From Neospora caninum Liverpool (taxonomy: Eukaryota; Apicomplexa; Conoidasida; Eucoccidiorida; Sarcocystidae), in assembly GCF_000208865.1 (NCBI RefSeq), contig NC_018398.1, forward strand, positions 4,420,812 through 4,484,811: a DNA stretch of 64,000 nucleotides, given 5' to 3'. Made by a program: the position numbers and the translations under genes. Shown piece by piece: positions 11,964 through 24,081 of the stretch (position 1 is its first letter; every line of letters begins with the position of its first letter). The notes under the pieces are model-generated. The model was not told the DNA's origin. It saw only the letters and a list, made by a program, of their open reading frames with translations, and did no database searches.

Positions 11964-14900
11964 CCGGGAAAAGAAACAGCGAACGAGGCAACCCTGTTCC
12001 ACACCTAACAGGCATCCACGTCTCTAAATATATATATATATATATATATATATCTACATACATATATATGTGGTGTCATGCATACACACATGTACATCCG
12101 TGTATCGGCAACAAAAGTGTAGTTGGGAGGAAACGGTGCGTTTCCGTGAGTTTGGGTGTGCGGTGCACACATGCATAGCGTGTGGGTGTTCTTCCTCACG
12201 TGCTCTGAGAGAGGAGACAGGACATCTGGGCCTCGGCGTCACAGGCTTCACGTCGCGAGAGCGACAGGGTGTCTCGTGTGAAGTCTAGAGTTGTGAGCTT
12301 TCACTCTTGTTTGTGTTTCCGAAATATTTGCCCAAGTTCCGAACAGAGACGGTGGCGAGCCCGCTGTCGAAGAATATGGGGTGCGACGTCTTTCTCGGTC
12401 GGCGACACGTAGTTCTAACCTTTTCGAAGGTCTGTTGCCTCAGAGCGCTCTTTAGAGTGATGTGCCTGAGGCTGTGGAAAGGTCGTGACTGATGTTCAGA
12501 GAACTGCCGAAGAGAAAAGGGGGATTTATCGTGTGCCGCGGGGGGTTGGGGCCCCGGGCAGCCAACCTGTTGGGACGGGAGACGCCACCCTAAACCCCGA
12601 AGCAACGGAATAGCTTCGCGAAAGGGGGCCTTTCCCCGGTGGTTTACACAGCCCCCCGTCACAGTCTGCGTGAATGCTAGGTCTTCACGTGTTTGTGTCC
12701 GAATGGGAATTGTCGCGGCGGAAAGCTGGGAAAGAGCCGGCGACGCGGATTTGCCTGTCCGCAGGTATGTTTTCGCCTCCCATCGTTAGGTCTGTATTTG
12801 TGTTTCGTGTTCCGCGCACGACGGTGTTATTTGCAGTAGTAGCAGGTGTTCACGAGGTACCGCTCCAAGGATCATCAAACGTGCCCGCGAATCTGTCTCG
12901 TTTGCAGAATGGCATCAATAGAGATACACCTCCATTTTTAGCTTATTGTGGTCCAGCGTTTTGAGGTGCATTCCAATGCACGCGAGCTCCGTGCCGCTCA
13001 AAATGTCTTTGTACCCTCGCTGCAGTTGTGAAGGGCTGAAGAAATGTGTACAGCCTAGTTGTTGTTTGTTTCCGCGCGTGCGATGGCCTGGCCAGAACAA
13101 TCGAACCGAGCTGCTACAAGGGATCTAAACAAGGAAAAGCTGGTGATCTGTCGTCTGTTCCGCGCATTTCGAGGGAACAGCGAAGCGCACACACATCGTT
13201 CACTCCGATCACACACTTTCCGTAGAAGCAAAAGAAACTCGTGTCTCACAAACATGAAAACGACCAAGACGGGAAAAGGAATCTAGGAAACAGCTGGGGC
13301 TAACGGCGTCGACGGCCGCTCCTCCAGGCGGAGTTTTTCTTGGCCATTTGAGAGTCCCATCTACGAGTCCCCCGTCATAGACAAAAACAGCTTAGATGGC
13401 ACCGGACGACTTTTAGCAGTCTGAGAAGATGCGTCCTGGACCGAAAGCCGCTCCAGCAGTGTGGGGGTTACTTCTCGTGGCAGAGAGGCAGAAAACGCTG
13501 CCTGTAACGTGTTGTATCCAAGCGGGGACACAGGTCCAGTACGGAGATTCCGTGGGCTTTCTCTTGTGATCTAAATGACCCTAAAGTCTTGAGGGGCTCT
13601 GCCGACGGATGGAGCGAGCGGCAGACTCCCTCATCGCTGGAGCGAATCCCTTCCCAGGCACGGGAAAAGGTCAGATTTCTCGGCCCTAGTGAATCAAGAA
13701 AAAAACCAGATGCTCACGCATGCGTAATTGTACCACGCGGAACGACGTGCTCTTGTATGCTCCTGCTGGAGCTGATACTCGTGAATCTGTGGAGAACAGA
13801 GGGTCGCCTTTCATCCCGCCAGAGACGATGTGGGGGTTCTGTGTCACCGGCGATGGCGTGGAAACAGAACTACGGATCTCTAAACTGACCATTGGATTCT
13901 CTGCAGAACGCGTGTGGAAGCGTCCAAGTCGAGAGGAATCAAAATCTCCGACTCTCGTGCAGAGTTGGTTTTCCTTTCCTCGACTGGATGCGCTTCTTAA
14001 GAGGACTTGACTACTGTTACTCCTCGCGGGGTGCTTTGGGAAGATGTCCAAGTCCTGCCCACGAGAGAATATCTACTCCAGGCTAGCACAAACAAGACTC
14101 TGTGACTGGCTGAGGGAGTGCTCCCCGAGGAAACGGTTTGCCTCGGAACTTTTGGTTAACCGAAAACGGCACCGGACTTGGAGTGCTGGAGACCACGGTG
14201 GAGTCTGCGATCCTTTTGCAGCAGAGACATGACACCTACTGCGGTGTTGAAAGATATCGGGTGCATACTGGATCGGAACTTTCCGTCCATCCTGACTGTG
14301 CAAACATTCCCAACGCGGACCAGTGAGGACGCACTCAGTTGCCGCGTTCTCGAGCAGCCGCGCGCCAGCCGAGAAACCCCCCGCCTCTGGATCCGCTGCT
14401 ATCACTTGTGGTAAGCGGGAAAAGACTCCTCTTCTGCGCTGCGTGTTCCCTGCGGCTTCAATCCGCTCGTGCACACTGACGACGAACGTTGGGCAACATG
14501 AGAAGCTGTTTCCAAGGTCCTCCAAAGAGCCGAACTGGCGAGCTCGGCCGCTCTCGCGACTTAACGCGGAAAGCAACGCACCTCGGCACCTTGTTCCGTG
14601 ATACACATCTTTTGGGAAACGCCAACCGCCAGCAACGTGAAAGGGCAGTGGTTTCCGCTTCAGAGAAGCGAAGGTTGGACGTGCACACGCTGTAAAGTTT
14701 TGAAATGTTCCTGTGGCCAGGTCGAGCGAGGCGGCGGATACGGGGAGCGGGGCGTGTAGCGCGATCGCGTGTGTCAGTGCAGATGTCGGCCGAAAAACGT
14801 AGCTTTTCTGGGGAAACTACGGAGAAGCGTCTTTGCAGAAATTCTCCGTTCACCTCTGCTATTTATCCGTTAAGGGGGGATACAGCGAGTTTGAGGAGCA

Positions 14901-15637
14901 TTTGGAGGTAACCTCGGGTCGGGAGCCGGCTGTCTTCGCTGCATTGTCCGAACCCACTTGTCGTCAGCGTGCACGGCTGGTAGACAAGCTGTAAGTTGTT
15001 CCTTTCTGGCGACGAACGAGACAAAAAACGACTCTTCCATTGGACCTGCCAGCCCCAGAAAGCCTGCTGGAGCATGCTTGTCGGCAGAAACGCCCGTCCC
15101 CTAGCTGAAAGATCGGCACTTTTCTCGAGTCTCTGCCCGTTTCTTTTCCCCAGAGCGAGACACCGCTGGCAGACCGGCAGCACACAAAGGGGGGTCTACC
15201 CTGTCTGCCGGTGGAATTCTTCATCTTTTCAGGAAAAAGTCTCTCCAGTCTCTAACTTCTCCACGCCCCTTCCTTTGTTTTCGGCGCCTTCAACTCGCGG
15301 AACCGCGCTCGTCAGTCCGGAGCTCAGTTCCCAGAGGCTGGGCCTTTCTTTTTTGCCCATCGCTGTGCGACTTTGTTTGTCTCGCGTTCATTTTCTTCTC
15401 GTCTCGAGACCAGAGAAGGCCTTTTAAGTCTCTCCCGTGACCATTTACATGTGCATAATTGTGGAGACCTCTCCGTGAAACTCTGGAATTGTTTATCCCT
15501 CGCACGAGTTTTTGTTCAGCGCTGCTGGCTGAAAACCAGCAAAGTTTACCGACGGGCGGCCGGAGGGAGCGAGACGTTCCTGCTTCGTCTTTTTCCCAAA
15601 GGGCAAACTGACGTTGTGTGTGCGTTCCGTGGCGCAC
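11964..15637. other. Intergenic region, no supported gene
   Basis: 3.7 kb between two plus-strand genes. It includes a (TA)n run near 12026-12071. Several moderate open frames exist on both strands (for example 14073-14606 minus and 13720-14010 plus), but none shows a recognisable motif or phase-matched splice partners, so I call none. The last few hundred bases should hold the promoter and leader of the gene at 15638. Confidence 0.45.
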
Positions 15638-16581
15638 ATGGAGTCCACAGGACGAAAGTTTGCGGGGTTCACATTCGCATCGCTTCGAGCGCACGATGAG
15701 GGATTTCTTCCCCGTGGAAACTTGAACGGAACTATCCCCGAAGCCGTGCAGAAAATGAAGGCTTGCAAGGAGGCAACTCCGGATTCGGGCGTGACTCCAG
15801 GCGAACCACTGTCCCCCTTCTCCTCTGTTCTCGTTGTTCTTTCCTCGGAAAAACGTCTCTACGCTCAGACGCCTTCCCCGACCGCGGCCGGTGCGGAGAC
15901 ACATTCCCCGTGCGTTTCCTCCGGCCGCGCATACCGCCCGTCTTCGCTCGAGTTTCTGGCCGAAGCGGGGATCTCCGTCACGTCTCTGCTGTCGATTCAC
16001 TCCGTCCTGACCAGCAGTGGGCTCGGGTACCAGATCGCGACTCCGGCGGGAGCGCAGCCTGCGATTTGCAACGTCGACTCCGTTGCGGATCTCGAGTCCG
16101 ATTCGCGCCTTCCACGGGAACTTCTGGCGAAACTGAAATCGCCTGTCGCTCTCCGCGCCGTGAAACTCGAGAATGTCGCCGGCCTGCTCTTGCCGCACCA
16201 CCTCGGCGCCGCCATCGACCTTTTCAACAGCTCGGCTCTCGGCAGCTTGCTCGCCGCGTTGTCGACGAACCAAGACAAATTCGTTTGCAGCATTGGCTAC
16301 GGGGGCTTTGCTCTCGCTGCAAAGAGGCCCTCTGGACTGCGGGAAGAGGTCGGGAGTGGTCCAGCAGGCAGAAAGAAGACGAGAGGTACGGCGCAGACAC
16401 AGACTCGCGTGCACCCCTCACTTTTTCAGGCCGACAGACTGAGCGGGAAAAGATAGGCCAACTGCCTTGTTGTCTCCATACAAAAGCCAGCCGAAACTTG
16501 GTCGCAAAGAGACGTATATACACGAGTATTCGAATGTAATGAGATAGAGAAAGATAGATACACGTCCACACATACGCACAC

Positions 16582-16633
<52 letters not shown>

Positions 16634-18805
16634 GCATGTGTGCGTGTGCTGTGCCTTGGCTCCGCTTCCTGTGTATCTGGCTGAATGCACATTACCTTGG
16701 CGTGCAAATGTGCATTCAAAGGTGCAGTTTCAAATATGGGCATGGCGGCACACATGAACCGAGAAAGGAGGCGGGACGTGCACGAAGCTGTACCAGTTGC
16801 GGCTCCTCGCCGAGTTTCCGATTCTTCACTGCGTTCGGGTGTCTCGGGGGCTCACCGGGCCGTCTGTGGTGTCCACGCTGGGTGTGTTTTTTTTCTCGCA
16901 GCAGGGTCTTCGTTTCCATTTGCGAACTACACTTTGACGGGGATCAGTCCCTTCGACGAGTGTCGCTATCCTTTTTTCGGACATCTGCCGTGCATGCTCC
17001 AGGAGTTGCTCGAGAGCCAGGGCGCGGCGTTTGCCTCCTTCGAGTGTACAGACACCCCGGGAATGCTGGTGGACCGAAACCTGGTCTCCGGCGCGAATGA
17101 GGCCAGCACGACACTCTGTGTGCAAACGTTTGCTCTGTTGCTGTGCTGTCGAAAAGCCAGCCTCCTGGCGAAGACGGCCGAAAGCGAGGCGCAGCGCCTC
17201 CGCGAACTCGGGGAAAGTGCGGACGCGGGAGCGCCTCGGAGTGTCTTAACCGAGCGAGAAAAACACGAGTCGGAAGACGCGAAACGGTGGGCGGCGGCGG
17301 GCAGTGCTGTTCAGCAACTTGCAGGTGCCGCGTCGCAGGCAGAACAGACAAAGCAGGCGTACAGAGCTCCGATAGGCAGTGACCCTCCCAGAGCAGTGGC
17401 TAGCGCTGCAGATACACCCGCAGCCAGATTTGGGCGAGACGCGTCTCCGCAGACGCGTTTGTCCAACGTCGAGAGCGACGCGCGAGAGCAAGACAGGAAC
17501 GAAGTTGGCGACTCGCCGCTTCCCGGACACTTCAGCGACGCCAACAGCCCCGCGTTCACACATGCCAACGGTCTCGGAACTGGTCGTGTCAGGTGGACAG
17601 GGGAGGCGTCCAACCGGAGAGAGGCGGCCGACTCGCGGGCGGGCCTTGAGCGAGGTGCATGTGGAGAGTGTGGTGAAGCGTGGGAGTTCAAGGGATCTCA
17701 GGAGGCTGCGAGGGCCAAGCGGGAAGTCGCGGCGGAACGGGCTGACCCCTCAGAGAGTCATGAGGCTGTGCCAGGAGAGCATAGCCCCGGCGAAACGACG
17801 AGTTCACGCCAGGGTCGTCCGAACGACGGAGGCCGTCTTACACATGCATCGTCTTCAGGCGACAGCCGAGCCGGAAATCTCGATCTTGAGATGAAGGAAG
17901 ATTCGAAGACGGGGAGTCGGCTGTCCCACGCCGTCACCTCGGGCGAAGACTGGGGGTCGTTTGACCTGCCTTCTGAGCGCCGTGCAGGACTCGACTCAAG
18001 TCCAGGGGATTCCTCAGGGAGTGCTGGACTCGCCGACAGTCTCCGCGGATCGCGCCTCGAGCTGCTTCCAAATGCAGCAACACAGAGCGAGGCACACAGC
18101 CTCGGCTCGTCTAGGGACGACGCTCCACGTGGCGCGTCTCTCAACGCTTCCCAGAAGTGGGCGCAACCCGCAGCAGGAAAGGCCGTCCCTCAGGGCGTGG
18201 TCCCCGGAGGCTCTTTTCTCCTCGATGCCCAGAGCTTTTCGCCTCTTCGCGACAGCGAACGTCGGTCGCCCAAAGCACGAGGGGAGGAGACTGAAGGCGC
18301 CTCACAAGTGAGCGACGGCGCGGCAAAGACGGAAAGCGACAGCCGGCTAGGCCACACCCCGGGCTTTTCAGGCGACGCTCTCTTCTCGTTGTCCACACGC
18401 GAGCGTTCGAGCAGTTTCGCCAATCACGCGACGCCTGCCAATGTCTTTGGCCCTCCACGCGACATGGCGGAGGACGAGCGAACGCGGGGCGTATGGGAAG
18501 GAGGCTCGGCGGTCGAGAGCGAAGACTTGTTTTCGTCTGCGTCGTCCAGTGCCGCGACGCGCACTGGACCGGGAGAGAAGACGCTGGAGGAGCTCACGGC
18601 GAAGAGCGCGGCGGCGGACCCCTTTGAAAACGGGGGATTCGAGGAGCGCGTGGACCTGTTCCAAATCCACGATGCTCGCGGACCCGCAGCCTCGCGTGCT
18701 GCGTGGACTGGCCAGAGTGGAGAGCGCTCGTGGCAAGAAAGTGCAACGGGGCAGATGCCGGCGATCGATCCCGTCGCGGAGGCGAGACGCTGGAGTCAGT
18801 GGTAG
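15638..18805 (+). CDS. GATD1-like (DJ-1/PfpI superfamily) protein with long disordered C-terminal extension
   Basis: Two exons, 15638-16385 and 16902-18805, join in phase (one leftover base plus two) for about 883 residues. Residues 40-335 match the glutamine-amidotransferase-like fold of human GATD1/PDDC1 in order: FLAEAG and GYQIATPAG early, LLLPHHLGAAIDL, the nucleophile-elbow segment FVCSIGYGGFAL with C217, NYTLTGISPFDECR after the intron, then VDRNLVSGANEASTTL. GATD1 proteins are poorly characterised; the conserved Cys suggests hydrolase, deglycase or stress-sensor chemistry but does not prove it. The remaining about 550 residues are Ser/Glu/Gly/Arg-rich with no domain I recognise. The 516-bp intron carries a (TA)n array. 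The acceptor could lie 3 bp later (16905), changing one residue. Confidence 0.8.
16583..16632. repeat. (TA)n microsatellite in the GATD1-like intron
   Basis: A nearly perfect TA dinucleotide run of about 50 bp. Confidence 0.95.
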
Positions 18806-20463
18806 GTCCTTGGGGCGAGATCTCTCAGACAGGGTTATTTATAAGCTTTTTCTGGGTGTAAGGACACGGCGGGGCCGGGAAGCGAGTTCGCTCTCCATCA
18901 AAGGTTCCCGTCTCCCGCCTGGAGAAAAACAAGCATAAGGCGGCGGACAGAACGCAGCCCAGTGATGCGCTGTTTTTCGCGTAGAGAAAAACGACTGAGA
19001 AACGCGACGGGGCGTGCACAGGCGCTACGTTCTTGTCTGTGCAGGAAGGGGAATCGAGGGGAGAGTACCAGGGATTTTCCAGCGCACAAACACGAACCCA
19101 GGAGCGGATTCTCACGCCTGCACATGCGGGGAGCGCGAGGCGCCGTTGTAGGGCGAGAAATAGGTGTGTGTGCAGCCTGCGTGGCGCAAGCGGTAGATCC
19201 ACACGCGTCTCTTGGTTCTCGTAAGACTGGCGCCTCTGGGGTTGAGCACAGCCACACTGAAACTTGGACCTCGAGACGGAGAGCGTTTCCTAGTGTTTGA
19301 GTTTCCACGGCGTTGGCCCCAGAAAGGACACGCGCTTTGGGTTTAGAGTCACGCGGGCGTTCGGTAAAAATTTTGACAGACTTCCGATGTAGTCTCGCGC
19401 ACGTTGTAACACGATGAACTTGTGCACCCCGAAGACCTACGAAGCGGCGCGCGGCCGTGTGTTTCCCCAAGTTCAGACGATTCAGCTTCATGCAAAAAAG
19501 ATTCGCACGCCGCAGGCGACGCGGAAGCCGGGGCTTCACTCTTTTCCGCGTGCCGGCTCGGAGGGGATCTTCTCTCCAAGTCCAAGGACTGGAGTACCTT
19601 GATGTAGATACGTGCATGCGCAAATATTGATCGGTACGGAGTTAGCTGTTGGGAACGCCCCACCACTCGTGGACCGTTCTGGTCCCCTTTTAGAAAGCAC
19701 CACGTGTAGGTTATCTCATGGTCAAGTGCAACGCTCTTCTCACGTCTGGGTTCCTTGATTTTGGAACACCACTTGCTCACAGATGCACCAGGTGTACGTC
19801 GAACGAAGCAGGCGCGCTAAGCGGCGTTTCCGGGTGACGAGGGGAACGAGCCGACAGGGCGCCGGTTGTGTCCATTTTTATACGTTTCTTTCCGGCTGGT
19901 GCGCCATGGATGCTCGAGTGTGCAGACAGCTCTCTCGGACTGATTAAAGAATGCGATATGGTAAGTTGCGCGACTCGCTATATGTGCACACGTTTTCTCA
20001 TTCTATTCTTTGGGTGAGAGCGACGCCAGCGGCCCAGGCGCGGTCCTGCCTTGTGTTTGCCCCTGTGGGCAGAACGCGGTTAAAAAATCGACTTGATCTT
20101 AGGGGGGAGGTGGGGTTGTCTCATCTCAGAGTTCCACACCAGAGTTAAAACAAACGGAGACAAGATGAGAAGTGCAGGCAGATATGTAGGAGGTAGCAGT
20201 GGACCGTCGCACACAGACAGCATTACCAAAGAACTGGTCTATTAGACTTTCGCGAAACCTCCACATCTCAAACGACAAACAAATACACATATACACCAAC
20301 ATACACATTGATATATGTATGCCTCTTGGCGTACGGAGTGCTCGATATGTCAGCGCTCTGTTGCCGAGTCCGCGATTATCTGCACACTCGCTGTCCAGGC
20401 TCGGGAGAGGAAAGTGCCGCAAAAGTGAGGAGGGCGCGTCACTAACCGCCCGTCCCCTCAGAT
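18806..20463. other. Convergent 3' spacer
   Basis: Lies between the GATD1-like stop and the ATP synthase c stop. I see no exon or RNA gene. A short tRNA-like word string near 19178-19205 does not fold into a tRNA. Confidence 0.5.
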
Positions 20464-21599
20464 TTAAGAGTAGAGCAGGACTGCGCTCATCAAGACGCAA
20501 ATAATGCCCAGGAACTCAAGGAAACCCATTCCAATGAGAGTGTAGGTGAACAAGTCTTCCTTGATCGACGGGTTGCGCGCAGTTCCGGAAACAAGCGCAG
20601 CGAAGAGAGAGCCGATACCTTGAGCGACGCCTCCAACAGACATCAACGCAATGGCAGCGCTAAGGCTAGCTACTCCAGCATCGTAGCGAGCGCCAACTTG
20701 CATGGCGTACGGGTTCTGGCGAGTCATGGACGGTTGCTGCAGGTTTTCAGGACAAAACACAAGCACATGAGATATGTCATCGTGGTCGGCTCTGAGAAAA
20801 GCGTCTCTGGAGAGAGGCCCAGCAGGACCGGCAAAAAACACGGAAAACTCGAAGCTGGGCCAGACGCTCCCGATAGCTTCTTACCGGCTTCTACGCACAC
20901 GCCTGACGTTTACGTCTTTTTGAGTGGATCTGTGATCGCTACATGCATGACGCACAATTCGCTTCTGTTTCTACACAAGCGCACGAGGGCTGTCAAAGCG
21001 TCCGACACCCCGTCCCAGAGCGCGCGAGTTCAGGGTTTTCGGGAGACAAAGCTGGAAACGTTCCCGCCTCGTTTCTCGCTCAGACACAAAGGAAAATTCA
21101 TCACGGTTGCGACTCCTCGCTTTTCTCAGGCAGACAAGACGTGCGTCGAGGGTGCACACGAAAGAACCCCGCGGAACGCACTCGCTCTCTGCATCGATCC
21201 ATGTGCACAGTCCTCCTGTGTGTGTCTCCGTGTGCCCCGCCTGCTTTCTTCCGCAGACAAACAGTGCCTCGCAGACTGCCGTGGATTTTGTGGAAAACGC
21301 CTCTCCATTCTCTGGAGGCTGTCCCTTTTTCCGTCTGGGGCCTTTTCGCGTGCGCGCACCTGCGTGGGGACGAGAGCGCCGGCGGCTGCGAGTCTCTGGT
21401 TGCAGTGGATCGGGGTGTGTTTTTGGAAGAGGGGAGACTGCGAAAAGCTTCGGCTCGGAGAGAAAAAGAATTTCGGCGAAGAAAACTGGGTGAAGGCTGG
21501 GGAGTTCAGAGAAACGCGACGGGTGAGCATACTCGGGAGCACGTCGCGGGTTGCAGGAGAGGCCTTCACGGCCGCGAGCGAAAGGCGGGGGAAAAACAT
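20464..21599 (-). CDS. Mitochondrial F-type ATP synthase subunit c precursor
   Basis: Two exons, 21599-21360 and 20736-20464, join at phase 0 for 170 residues. Exon 1 encodes 80 residues rich in Arg, Ser, Phe and Ala and nearly free of acids: a mitochondrial presequence. Exon 2 encodes the proteolipid: a Gly/Ala-rich first membrane helix (ASLSAAIALMSVGGVAQGIG), the polar loop ARNPS, and a second helix with the proton-carrying acid, Glu154, in GFLEFLGIICVL. Subunit c forms the rotor ring of the F0 motor in the inner membrane. F-type rather than V-type is indicated by two helices instead of four and by the RNP loop. The intron separates the targeting region from the mature protein. The start is the ATG that gives the presequence; an upstream in-frame ATG exists at 21692. 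Confidence 0.93.
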
Positions 21600-24081
21600 T
21601 TTGTCTGGTGGGAGGAAGCGCAAGAAACGGATCAGGCCTTGGGGCTGAGGCGAGTCACGAAAAAGAAAATGGAAAAGTGCCGAAAGCACCACAGCAACAC
21701 ACCACGCAGGTCAGACACACGCGAGAGAGCGGCGAGAGGAACGACATGCTCGACATATACGGCAGGCGAAGTTCCCCGGCTTTTGCTCGCATAAAGCAGG
21801 GTGGACTCTCTCTCTCTCTCAACGCCTCGCAGCTGCGGGCCTGGGGAGGGGAGGGGGAGTTTTTTCTGGGTGCGGCCAAAGGCGCAGCGTGGGCGTGTGC
21901 TGTCTCTCTCTGTCTTCTTCGCGCGATGCTCTCTCGTCGAGTGCGCATCTGCACTCTCTCTCGGGCGCTTTTGCTTTCTCTGTGTCGAATAAAATGGCGC
22001 GCCGAGAGACACCACATCGGCCAGAGAAAAAGGACAGGGACAGGGTGTTTACTGCCCAGTAGGAGAAGCGCTCATGGTCGGGGAAGGAGGATCGTGCACA
22101 GTCGGTTTTCTTCTGCTTTTTGACTGAACGGAAAAAAACAGGCGAGCCAGGCAGACGCATGTACGGCAAAGCTTCTCCCATTCGTTGCGCCTCGGGAGGG
22201 GCGGGGATGCGTTTTTTTTCTGTGAAGATTGGAGGCCAGGCAGGCACACGTCGGCCGTTTTTCCCAAGTAAGGTTTTAAACCCGAGGAACCGCGCGAGAC
22301 ACATATGAACCGAGAAGTGCTCTGAAAGCAATACACAAATTATGCGCCCACAGACATCCGGATATATATACATGGAGCCGTCGTAGCAATGTGGGAACCA
22401 GACCGTAGCACAGTGTGAACTACCGCGTTTTGTTCACGCGTTCGGAAACAGAGGAACTGTACACTCCTTCCCGGCGGAGCGTCTGCTCTGTGTTTTTGCG
22501 GCAGAAAGCCATACAGACGCCACGGGCGACGATGTCGCAAAACCCGAAAAAGGTTGTCTGTCTGAACTCCCCCCAAACAATTTCGTTTCAAAGCGTGAGA
22601 CGACGCGGTGCGAAAAAAGAGGAGAGGCGAGGGACACTACGTGCTGTAACACGGGGCTCTATAAAGCACACGATTTGCGACAATAGCGGCGCGTCGCCTG
22701 CAGATGTTAGCCTGACGGCCGGAGGTGAGTGGATCGGTGCCGAAGGTGTGAGCCTTCACGCGAAAGATGCCGTGGAACAGATCCGCGTTTTCCTATGAAA
22801 ACTCTTGGCGCATTTCCTAGCTGAGGTGCCGTTCAGAGCGTCCGCAGATTCCGGCAGCAAACCCGACATTTCCAGCAACTCACCCTTTACACAAAAACGA
22901 CAGTACAACGAGAGAGGGCCAGCCATGGGGGAGAAACCCTCTTTGCTCTGCATTTGTGAAACTCTCCCAAGAGTGCTGTGTGTGATGTGCCTGGGAGCGA
23001 AAAGTGCACAGACGGGAGAGAGCGCGGCAGTAGCTCGATGCCACGGCCCAGCGCCGTGTTTGTGCGACTGAGCGCCTTCACAGGAAAACCTCGTCGAAGC
23101 CGAGAGCGAAGGCTCGTTACATGGGGCCGCTGCACGCGGAAAGCACGTTCAAACATATCCAGCTTACAAACAAATCCGCAAGGATGAAACCACACCACCT
23201 CTGGACGTAGGGACGGGGGTGCGTGCCGCATTCCACGAAGACGCCTTCACACACACGACTGACATTCTGGTGTGGTTGCTTACCAGACCTGCGCAGGACA
23301 TTTCGAGGATCCCCGCGACACGAAAGTCCCCGATGGGCTGTTTGCCTGCCTCTCTGGTGAAAACCCGAGAAACCCGTCCACGCGACACAAACGGAGGATT
23401 CTTGAGACCACACCTCGTTTCAGGAAGCCCGAAATAAAACAGCACACAAAAGGCAAGGACCGACAAAACTTTTTCGAAACAAAACGCAACTGTACATAGA
23501 AAGCCAAACTTTGCTGGCAAGGGACAACTACGCCGGTGAAGCGTACTCGACGGCGCTCTCAAAAAAACCTGCGCACGATATCCTGTCCAATACATATATA
23601 TACATATATACATATATATATACATATATGTATATATATACATATATACATATATATATACGTATATACATATATATACATATATATAGCTATGTGTAAC
23701 TGCATGCAGCAAAAGACAAACGGAACTCTTTCGAGCGCCTGAACTGAAACGGAGTCGAACAGGTGACCGAAGAGCGAAAGGATCGCAAGAGCCGCGGCCT
23801 GTCTGTTTCACGTCTCCCAGGGAAAGTGCCTTCCCCTCAAGTGTGAACACGCAAGATGTTCTCAACAGTCGGAGACCGGCCAAGAAGTCGCCAAAACCAA
23901 AAAAGAAAAAAAAGGGGTTGCGCTGTCAAAGGCTGGGCGCCGGCACAGCGTCCCGCTCAACTCTGAGTCTCGAGATTGAAAATATAGAAAAGGATTTCGG
24001 CTTTTCCGCCTTGCTCGCCGCTTCACCTCACTGGAGAACGGCGAGCGACGCCGCCTTGGGAGGCGGAGTGGAGGCGACAGA
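21600..24081. other. Spacer between two minus-strand genes
   Basis: Holds the 5' region of the ATP synthase c gene and the 3' region of the ARM-like gene. There is a TATATG/TA microsatellite at about 23597-23692. No other coding evidence. Confidence 0.5.
23597..23692. repeat. TATATG/TA microsatellite
   Basis: Interrupted runs of CATATA/TATATG over about 95 bp in the spacer upstream of the ATP synthase c gene. Confidence 0.9.

Noticed and set aside
14073..14606. 177-residue minus-strand open frame
   Set aside because: Composition is not distinctive, no family motif, no splice partners; likely chance in GC-balanced DNA.
19170..19260. tRNA-like words (GCGTGGCGCAAGCGG)
   Set aside because: No matching T-arm, anticodon stem or acceptor stem could be paired.
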